From the NCBI GenBank assembly GCA_002480935.1, contig DLDC01000074.1, forward strand, positions 12,252 through 21,709: a stretch of DNA of 9,458 nt, read 5' to 3'. The stretch comes from Prevotella sp. UBA7782. Lineage in GTDB: Bacteria; Bacteroidota; Bacteroidia; Bacteroidales; Bacteroidaceae. The translations under genes were made by a program, and so were the position numbers. The notes under the pieces are model-generated. The model was not told the DNA's origin. It was given only the letters and a program-made list of their open reading frames with translations, and ran no database searches. Shown in pieces: positions 1 through 4,817 of this stretch (positions within the stretch are counted from its first letter, which is position 1; the number at the start of each line of letters is the position of its first letter).

Positions 1-1
1 T

Positions 2-1042
2 ATGTTATTAGAGAAAATAGAATCTATGCTCAAGGAGGTCAGCAGTCTTACGGCCTCTAATGCCGAGGACATTGAGAAACTCCGCTTGAAATATCTTAGT
101 AAGAAAGGTGAAATCAACGCCCTTATGGCAGATTTTCGCAATGTGGCAGCCGACCAGAAGAAGACCGTTGGCATCAAGATCAACGAACTAAAGCAAACAG
201 CCATCAACAAGATTAACGAGCTTAAGGAGCAGGCAGAAGACGCTAAGGCCGAGAGCAACGATATAGATCTCACCCGCACACCCTATCCCATAGCCCTCGG
301 AACACGCCATCCGCTCACCATAGTGAAGAACGAAATCATCGACATCTTCGCACGTATGGGCTTCACGCTCTATCAAGGTCCGGAGATAGACGATGACAAG
401 CACGTCTTCACCATGCTGAACTTTGCGGCCGACCACCCTGCCCGCGACATGCAAGACACCTTCTTCATTGAGCAGAGCGACCCCAACGACGTGACCAAGA
501 ACGTGCTTCTCAGAAGTCATACCAGTGGCGATGAGGCTCACTACATGGAGTCGCATCAACCTCCCATCCGCGTTCTCTGCCCCGGAAGAGTGTATCGCAA
601 CGAGGCCATCAGCGCCCGTGCGCACTGCTTCTTCCACCAAGTAGAGGGTCTATATGTAGATAAGGGCGTGAGCTTCACCGACCTTAAGCAGGTGCTTCTC
701 ACCTTTGCGCGTGAGATGTTCGGCCCCGACACCAAGATAAGACTGCGTCCCAGCTACTTCCCCTTCACCGAGCCAAGTGCCGAAATGGACATTTCGTGCA
801 ACATCTGTGGCGGTAAAGGCTGTGGCTTCTGCAAGCATACAGGCTGGGTAGAGATACTGGGCTGCGGCATGGTAGACCCACACGACCTGGCTGCCTGCGG
901 CATAGACCCTGACGTTTATACGGGTTACGCCTTCGGAATGGGTGTAGAACGCATCACCAACCTGAAGTATAGGGTGGCCGACCTACGCATGTTCTCTGAG
1001 AACGACACACGCTTCTTGCGTGAGTTTGAGTCGGCCTACTAA
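2..1042 (+). CDS. pheS: Phenylalanine--tRNA ligase alpha subunit
   Basis: Catalytic alpha chain of the cytoplasmic (alpha-beta)2 phenylalanyl-tRNA synthetase, which charges tRNA-Phe with phenylalanine using ATP. The 346-residue product is close to the usual bacterial length. Residues 1-85 are a charged helical region consistent with the tRNA-binding coiled-coil arm. The class II core follows: HPARDMQDTFF at 145-155, LLRSHTSG at 169-176, motif 2 around 194-217 (PGRVYRNEA, then FFHQVEGL) and motif 3 GMGVERI at 312-318. Four cysteines (C266, C269, C274, C277; CxxC-x4-CxxC) form a possible metal-binding knuckle, known in many bacterial PheS but absent from the E. coli type. The ATG is one base into the window, so its upstream signals are not visible; Met9 is a less likely alternative start. 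pheT is not adjacent downstream, where an oppositely oriented gene follows. Identification is secure. Confidence 0.97.
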   Translation: MLLEKIESMLKEVSSLTASNAEDIEKLRLKYLSKKGEINALMADFRNVAADQKKTVGIKINELKQTAINKINELKEQAEDAKAESNDIDLTRTPYPIALGTRHPLTIVKNEIIDIFARMGFTLYQGPEIDDDKHVFTMLNFAADHPARDMQDTFFIEQSDPNDVTKNVLLRSHTSGDEAHYMESHQPPIRVLCPGRVYRNEAISARAHCFFHQVEGLYVDKGVSFTDLKQVLLTFAREMFGPDTKIRLRPSYFPFTEPSAEMDISCNICGGKGCGFCKHTGWVEILGCGMVDPHDLAACGIDPDVYTGYAFGMGVERITNLKYRVADLRMFSENDTRFLREFESAY

Positions 1043-1054
1043 CGTTATAGCCCT

Positions 1055-1083
1055 GCAAGAGCGCATTGGCAACCGCCTCTTGC
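1055..1083. repeat. Short inverted repeat after pheS stop
   Basis: A 7-bp perfect inverted repeat, GCAAGAG (1055-1061) and CTCTTGC (1077-1083), is separated by 15 bases and begins 13 bases after the pheS stop codon. It has no following T-run, so it is not a convincing terminator by itself. It could form a 3' UTR stem ahead of the stronger hairpin at 1143-1183. The function is unknown. Confidence 0.4.
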
Positions 1084-1142
1084 TCAGCAAGCTAAGCGCT
1101 CATTATGCCTGCCGGGCATTCACTTCATAAGGCAAAAAACAT

Positions 1143-1190
1143 ATCCCCACTCAACGCTATCGTGCATAACGTTGGGTGGGGATTATTGTT
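1143..1190. terminator. Bidirectional intrinsic terminator, pheS / gntR
   Basis: A 14-bp stem pairs 1143-1156 (ATCCCCACTCAACG) with 1170-1183 (CGTTGGGTGGGGAT). The only non-Watson-Crick pair is one G-T wobble, and the loop is 13 bases. A T-rich stretch (TATTGTTTT) follows on the plus strand and an A-rich run (AAAAAAC) precedes the stem, giving a T-rich tail on the minus strand too. It lies about 100 bases after the pheS stop and about 40 bases after the gntR stop, so it can serve both converging transcripts. Confidence 0.85.
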
Positions 1191-1223
1191 TTCCGGCTCC
1201 GCCTACATCTTCCGGCAGAGCGG

Positions 1224-1604
1224 TCAGAGTGTTTTCTCACTGCCGGCAGCCTCATAGGCGTGGTAGATGCGCACCACATCGTCTATCGAAACGCCCAACA
1301 GCCGCATCTGCCTGAACACTTCCGGCAGCGTGCCATGGGCAAAAGCCTCGCGCCGGGCCTCGCGTATACGCTCGCAGGCGCCATAACTTACAAAATAGCC
1401 CAAGCCTCTTTTGTTGTATATGATGCCCTCGCGGGCCAACTGGTCGTATGCCTTCACGGCCGTATTGGCGTTCACGCCAAGGCGCACGGCATACTCTCTC
1501 ACGCTGGGAATGCGACTCTCATCGGCATAGACATGGGCCAGAATCTCATCGCTCAGACGGTCGGCTATCTGCAAATATATTGCTTTATCGTTGTTAAAAG
1601 CCAT
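1224..1604 (-). CDS. GntR-family repressor, short YtrA-type
   Basis: A 126-residue DNA-binding regulator. The N-terminal winged helix-turn-helix spans about 5-72: IPSVREYA at 32-39, the recognition-helix region NANTAVKAYDQL at 46-57, and the wing RGLGYF at 66-71. Only about 50 helical residues follow. That short tail, lacking an FadR/HutC-type ligand domain, is the hallmark of the YtrA subgroup of GntR proteins, usually encoded with ABC transporters. I chose the ATG at 1604 because the family starts with a MxF-x(n)-IYLQI-like segment and a GGAG lies 9 bases upstream (1614-1617). An in-frame start at 1673 would overlap the preceding gene and add an atypical leader. The gene is last in the ABC operon, 16 bases after the DUF2807 stop. 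Its probable target is the palindrome at 4207-4228, which would make it an autorepressor; this is inference. The inducer is unknown. Confidence 0.9.
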   Translation of the reverse strand: MAFNNDKAIYLQIADRLSDEILAHVYADESRIPSVREYAVRLGVNANTAVKAYDQLAREGIIYNKRGLGYFVSYGACERIREARREAFAHGTLPEVFRQMRLLGVSIDDVVRIYHAYEAAGSEKTL

Positions 1605-1620
1605 GTATGCCCACTCCGCT

Positions 1621-2463
1621 TTATTTACCCGTGAGCTTAAGCCTACTGGTATCAATGTTGCCTGCGCCCGCAATATGCTGCGAAAGAGTCTTCAGATCGC
1701 CGCTCAGCGCTACGTTGCCGGAGCCCATAATGCTTATCGTGGCTTGGTTGCAGTCATTAAACGACAGGGCCACATTGCCACTTCCCATTATCGTAACATC
1801 TGTCTTGCCAACATGGGCCATGCCAGACTTCACGTCGCCGGCGCCTGCTATGGAGAAGCTTGCCGCGGAAGCGGAGATGCTCTTGGCCGTCATTTCGCCC
1901 GAACCGTGTGAAACAAAGCTGAAGCCTTGCTTGCATCTGAGGTTCTGCATATCCAGTTCGCCGGCGCCATCCATACTCACTTGGAGCGACTTATTGCATT
2001 CCACGTTCTTCAAGTCTACCTCGCCGCTGCCCGCGCACCGTATATCCAGCCCGTCAAGGTGCAGGTCGTTCATCGCCTTAAAGGAGCCCGAAGAGTTAAT
2101 CAACAACTTATTCAGATCGGGAGCTGACACTATCACCTCTACGTCATCATCCCAGCCCTTGTCTCCGAACGTCAAAAAGCCGCGGCGTGTGCGCTGTTTT
2201 ACGGGGCGCACATAAAGCACTCCGTTATCTGTTGTCACGCTAATCTTTTCGCGGTCATCAGGTTCTACTCTCAGCTTCACGCCCACATTGTCGGCCTGAG
2301 TGAAGCGTACGGTGCAGGGAACATCCACTTCTATTTGATTGAATTTGCCCACCTGAACGGCATAATCCTTGGGTTCTCCATTGCTCACGTTCTTTTCTAT
2401 CTTGCAGCTGCTCATGGTTACCATAGCAGCCACAGCCATTACTAAACACGAAATGAATTTCAT
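1621..2463 (-). CDS. Head-GIN (DUF2807) beta-helix lipoprotein
   Basis: A 280-residue envelope lipoprotein of the DUF2807 'head GIN domain' family, often labelled putative auto-transporter adhesin although no adhesin role has been shown for this protein. Residues 1-19 are a lipoprotein signal with a hydrophobic core and lipobox MSSC, so Cys20 is the predicted lipidated residue. Residues 34-112 form the first beta-rich part. From about 125 on, seven G-S/A-G turns recur at residues 145, 166, 187, 207, 227, 247 and 266, spaced 19-21 residues apart, with hydrophobic strands between. This is the pattern of a right-handed parallel beta-helix with one turn per rung. The ATG has an unusually good Shine-Dalgarno sequence. 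The gene sits between the ABC permease and gntR in the same operon, suggesting an envelope role linked to the transporter. The function is not established. Confidence 0.9.
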   Translation of the reverse strand: MKFISCLVMAVAAMVTMSSCKIEKNVSNGEPKDYAVQVGKFNQIEVDVPCTVRFTQADNVGVKLRVEPDDREKISVTTDNGVLYVRPVKQRTRRGFLTFGDKGWDDDVEVIVSAPDLNKLLINSSGSFKAMNDLHLDGLDIRCAGSGEVDLKNVECNKSLQVSMDGAGELDMQNLRCKQGFSFVSHGSGEMTAKSISASAASFSIAGAGDVKSGMAHVGKTDVTIMGSGNVALSFNDCNQATISIMGSGNVALSGDLKTLSQHIAGAGNIDTSRLKLTGK

Positions 2464-2470
2464 TGTCTTT

Positions 2471-2476
2471 CCTCCT
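2471..2476 (-). promoter_or_regulatory. Strong ribosome binding site for DUF2807 gene
   Basis: On the minus strand, AGGAGG lies 7 bases before the ATG at 2463. This is a near-ideal Shine-Dalgarno spacing. It stands out because the neighbouring genes (ABC ATPase, esterase, peptidase, ald) have none, as is common in Bacteroidota. It fixes the start codon and suggests this lipoprotein is translated more efficiently than its operon partners. Confidence 0.7.
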
Positions 2477-2518
2477 ACTTTGTTTGTTAATGTTAGTATA
2501 TATATAAGGTATCGTTTT

Positions 2519-3295
2519 TCACCAGTTAAACCATTTGTTGCGTATCACTTCCAGACGCTTATATCGCTTGAAGGCGAACCAGAAGCAGAAAACTACGGCT
2601 GCCACAAGCAGCGTGATCACGGCTATTCGCATTGGCGTGGGATACATAACCACATGGTATTGGCGATCTTGAATCATCTTCAGAGCAAACAGCGAAGCGA
2701 AAGAAACAGCTGAGAAGAAGACCATTGACACTGCCTGCCAGAACAAAACGGAGAAGATGAAAGGGTGTTTGCGGAACAAACTGCCCGTGAGCAGGAAGCC
2801 GGCATGGACGAAAAGAATGATAAGAAACGAACCTATACCGGAAGGAATACCAATAAGTTCGGCTGTGTTAGCATCTATACAAAACTCTGTCAAGGCCAGT
2901 TCAGCCAAGTCGGAGTGCACAATGAGCATCAGAACAAACTGTGCCAGGTCGCCAGCTACGAAGCCCAAGAAGAAAGCAGCCATGCCGCCAAACGTCAGCA
3001 CTACATATCTTGACAGAAACTTTTCGCCATTCGTGGCCGGGAGCATCAGGTTGTTGATGAGCGCCTGACGGCTTCGGATGTTGCTGAAGATGAACGATCC
3101 GCACACCATAAAGTATACCGCGAGTGCCAACTCGGCCACATTCGTAGCCTCGCTTGCCGTAGAAACGCCCAGCATCCAGCCAAAGAGCTGAGAGGAAACG
3201 GGGATAATCATGCCCGCTACAGCCACTCCGAGCAAGTAACTCTTGTTCATCACTAACTCAAGGCGCATCACCTTGCCTAATCTATTTATATCCAT
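2519..3295 (-). CDS. ABC transporter permease, six-helix
   Basis: A 258-residue integral inner-membrane protein with six likely transmembrane segments at about 20-41, 54-72, 97-127, 148-172, 178-205 and 221-242, and a basic C-terminal tail (RYKRLEVIRNKW). The cytoplasmic loop after helix 2 carries LPATNGEKFLSRY at 85-97, resembling the LPAS-x-EKF-x-R segment common in Bacteroidota ABC-2-like permeases encoded beside YtrB-like ATPases. The length, six helices and adjacent ATPase fit a half-transporter permease that dimerises. The gene starts 59 bases after the ATPase stop; the DUF2807 gene follows after 55 bases. No Shine-Dalgarno sequence is evident. The substrate cannot be read from sequence; export of, or response to, membrane-active compounds would fit the family but is inference. 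The membrane-protein call is firm; the family assignment rests mainly on context. Confidence 0.85.
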   Translation of the reverse strand: MDINRLGKVMRLELVMNKSYLLGVAVAGMIIPVSSQLFGWMLGVSTASEATNVAELALAVYFMVCGSFIFSNIRSRQALINNLMLPATNGEKFLSRYVVLTFGGMAAFFLGFVAGDLAQFVLMLIVHSDLAELALTEFCIDANTAELIGIPSGIGSFLIILFVHAGFLLTGSLFRKHPFIFSVLFWQAVSMVFFSAVSFASLFALKMIQDRQYHVVMYPTPMRIAVITLLVAAVVFCFWFAFKRYKRLEVIRNKWFNW

Positions 3296-3354
3296 AACTA
3301 TTTACTTGAATGTTTGATGTGATAACAAATCTATCCCTCTGTAAGGCCATGCCA

Positions 3355-4176
3355 TTAGTTGCGCACTTTGCCCAGCGTCACGGCATTGAACAAAAGCTCC
3401 AGGTTGACGGCCGTTTCCGGTCCGTCCTTGCGGAAGGAAACCGTGGCATTGCCCTGAAGGGTGGGCTCTGAGTAGAGCACATCTGCGGCTTGTTGCTGCG
3501 ATTTGAGGTAGTTGAAGGAATAAGTATCAGCTATTTCGCTCATGCTATGATTGAACAACACGCGGCCATTGTCGATGATAACCACGGCATCGAGCAACGT
3601 CTCAACGTCGTGTACCTGATGGGTTGAGATGACCAGCGTGCGACTTTCGTCCATCGCTCCGGCTATCACCTGCCTGAAAAGCTCCTTAGAGGGTATGTCC
3701 AGACCATTGGTAGGCTCATCCATCAACAGTATCTTCGTGCCCGTGGCTAGGGCAAAACTCATGTACACCTTCTTCTTCTGTCCCATCGAAAGTTGCTTCA
3801 GGTCGGGCTCCGAAGGCATCTCGAAGCGATCCAGACACTGCCTGAGCAACTGCTCGCTGAAGCGCGGGTAGAAGCAGGTCATCATGCGCACAAGCTCGCG
3901 AAACGACATGTTGGGTAGGTTATACTCCTCTGGCACGATGTATATGTCTTGCAACAACTCCGGCGTCCGGCACTTCATTTCGTGACCGTCTATTTGTATC
4001 TGTCCGTCTTGGGGTATGAGCAAGCCACTCATCAAGTATAGCAAAGTAGACTTGCCTGCGCCGTTCTTGCCCAATAAGCCGCATATCTGACCTTCGCCCA
4101 ACGTCAGGTTGAGGCCATTGAATACCTGTTGCCTGCCTCCCCGGTAATGGTACTTTAAGTTCTTTACTTCTATCAT
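3355..4176 (-). CDS. ABC transporter ATP-binding protein, YtrB-like
   Basis: A 273-residue cytoplasmic ATPase that should power the permease encoded next. All core motifs are present: Walker A GKNGAGKST at 36-44, signature LSMGQ at 129-133, Walker B ILLMDEP at 149-155 with catalytic Glu154, D-loop NGLD at 157-160 and H-loop His186. The Q-loop position reads IVPEEYNLP (80-88), with Glu where many ABC proteins have Gln. The following FYPRFSE (102-108) resembles the FYP segment of YtrB-type ATPases. About 55 residues after the ATPase fold (about 220-273) are not conserved motifs. It is the first gene of the operon, with a promoter and palindromic operator 31-85 bases upstream of its ATG. The ATG is taken because the MIEVKNLKYHY start is standard for the fold. 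No Shine-Dalgarno sequence is seen. Substrate unknown. Confidence 0.93.
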   Translation of the reverse strand: MIEVKNLKYHYRGGRQQVFNGLNLTLGEGQICGLLGKNGAGKSTLLYLMSGLLIPQDGQIQIDGHEMKCRTPELLQDIYIVPEEYNLPNMSFRELVRMMTCFYPRFSEQLLRQCLDRFEMPSEPDLKQLSMGQKKKVYMSFALATGTKILLMDEPTNGLDIPSKELFRQVIAGAMDESRTLVISTHQVHDVETLLDAVVIIDNGRVLFNHSMSEIADTYSFNYLKSQQQAADVLYSEPTLQGNATVSFRKDGPETAVNLELLFNAVTLGKVRN

Positions 4177-4206
4177 CTCGCTTGTAATATTTGGGGTTTA
4201 AACATA

Positions 4207-4228
4207 GTGTACTACCATACTAGTACAC
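4207..4228. promoter_or_regulatory. Palindromic operator, probable GntR (YtrA-type) site
   Basis: A perfect 8-bp inverted repeat, GTGTACTA (4207-4214) and TAGTACAC (4221-4228), is separated by six bases (CCATAC). On the minus strand it begins two bases after the -7 box, so it should cover the transcription start of the ABC operon. GntR-family operators are typically palindromes with outer GT and AC pairs, and this operon encodes a YtrA-type GntR protein. Repression by blocking RNA polymerase is the simple prediction. The binding protein is inferred, not shown. Confidence 0.75.
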
Positions 4229-4230
4229 CG

Positions 4231-4261
4231 CAAAGATAATATCCAGTGCTTAAAAAAGCAA
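4231..4261 (-). promoter_or_regulatory. Promoter of the ABC/DUF2807/gntR operon
   Basis: On the minus strand, TATCTTTG (4238-4231) is a full match to the Bacteroidetes -7 consensus TAnnTTTG. A TTG (4261-4259) lies 20 bases upstream, where the -33 element is expected, though it lacks the first T of TTTG. Transcription should begin near 4225, giving a leader of about 50 bases before the ATPase ATG at 4176. Confidence 0.75.
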
Positions 4262-4328
4262 TAGAAATGGATGAAAAAATGCGTTTGGTGGCAAATATTT
4301 AACAATATGAAAGTCTTAGAGCCTTCTG

Positions 4329-4355
4329 TTTTACATCTGTTAACTATTTTACATC
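4329..4355. repeat. Tandemly spaced direct repeat TTTTACATC
   Basis: TTTTACATC occurs at 4329-4337 and again at 4347-4355, an 18-base period, with a GTTAAC palindrome between the copies. Direct repeats near two helical turns apart can be binding sites for a tandem dimer, but the pair lies about 90 bases upstream of the ABC operon promoter and no regulator is evident. It may instead be part of a dispersed intergenic repeat. Confidence 0.4.
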
Positions 4356-4567
4356 CTCGCTTTGTGCCATAGAAAGGTACTCGGAAGTGAATATTCTACT
4401 AACCTATAACCATGGGGGCAGAAGACCGGAACAACATAAAGGCAGAGAAAGACGATGCGAGCAGACGCGCATAACGGGCATTGATGGGTGCCGTAAGAGC
4501 GTTGAAAAAAAGTTTACTGTAAGTGTTTTTCTTTCCCACAATGGGCATTTTGCCTTTCAAAAAGCAT

Positions 4568-4630
4568 GTTTTCGCATCGCAAAAAGCACTATTTGGTAAA
4601 GCAATAAGCATCTTTTTGCAACGCGAAAAC
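4568..4630. repeat. Imperfect 19-bp inverted repeat
   Basis: GTTTTCGCATCGCAAAAAG (4568-4586) is matched in inverted orientation by 4612-4630 at 17 of 19 positions, with a 25-base A/T-rich loop. The left arm is also preceded by a direct repeat of CAAAAAGCA (4558-4566 and 4580-4588). The arms could fold into a long hairpin in RNA or DNA. The pattern resembles dispersed repeat units in gene-free regions of Prevotella-like genomes, but that cannot be confirmed from one copy. Confidence 0.5.
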
Positions 4631-4710
4631 AAGGGCTTAGCTATACGTTTGATGCTCAACGACTTATGAAAAGCATCTCGTCTGATAGCAAAAACCAACG
4701 ATATAAGAAA

Positions 4711-4725
4711 ATTGTTTACAACAAT
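4711..4725 (-). terminator. Weak hairpin downstream of esterase gene
   Basis: Read on the minus strand, ATTGTT and AACAAT pair around a three-base loop and are followed by a T-rich stretch (TTTCTTATAT). It lies roughly 95 bases after the esterase stop at 4818. The stem is short and nearly all A/T, so it is only a possible terminator; no stronger candidate was seen between 4640 and 4817. Confidence 0.25.
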
Positions 4726-4817
4726 AGAGTGCCCTGACTAGGTTTTCTCATCATCAAAGCACTCAACTTAAGCCACTAAACGCCCCCACGCTGACGGCCG
4801 CCAGGGCATGAAAGCTG

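Larger units (their letters stand above)
4262..4817. other. Gene-poor region with repeats
   Basis: About 555 bases between the promoter of the ABC operon and the stop of the esterase gene hold no credible gene. Two open frames (4387-4599 plus, 4399-4698 minus) overlap on opposite strands, have low-complexity Lys/Phe/Cys-rich products matching no family I know, and lie on the repeats described below. The stretch is mostly A/T-rich, with a more G/C-rich patch at 4430-4500. It contains a 9-bp direct repeat (4329-4355), a 19-bp imperfect inverted repeat (4568-4630), the palindrome CCCACAATGGG near 4535-4545, and a weak hairpin (4711-4725). I see no RNA gene in it. Confidence 0.6.

Noticed and set aside
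32..38. AAGGAGG motif near the window start
   Set aside because: It lies inside pheS codons for Lys-Glu-Val and no suitable start codon follows at the right distance.
188..640. Minus-strand open frame (150 codons) antisense to pheS
   Set aside because: It lies wholly within the well-conserved synthetase gene and has no motifs of its own.
1605..1673. N-terminal extension of the GntR regulator from an ATG at 1673
   Set aside because: It would overlap the DUF2807 coding end and add residues that the family lacks. The ATG at 1604 has GGAG at a suitable distance.
1607..2215. Long plus-strand open frame (202 codons) antisense to the DUF2807 gene
   Set aside because: It is a Ser/Pro/Leu-rich shadow of the lipoprotein gene, whose signal peptide, lipobox and periodic GxG pattern are clearly the real coding sense.
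4387..4599. Plus-strand open frame of 70 codons in the same gap
   Set aside because: No recognisable motifs, mixed composition, no plus-strand promoter, and it overlaps the inverted-repeat region.
4399..4698. Minus-strand open frame of 99 codons in the gap upstream of the ABC operon
   Set aside because: It lies on repeats and overlaps an opposite open frame. The product is low-complexity, with repeated Phe-x-x-x-Lys/Cys words, resembles no family, and has no promoter or ribosome site.
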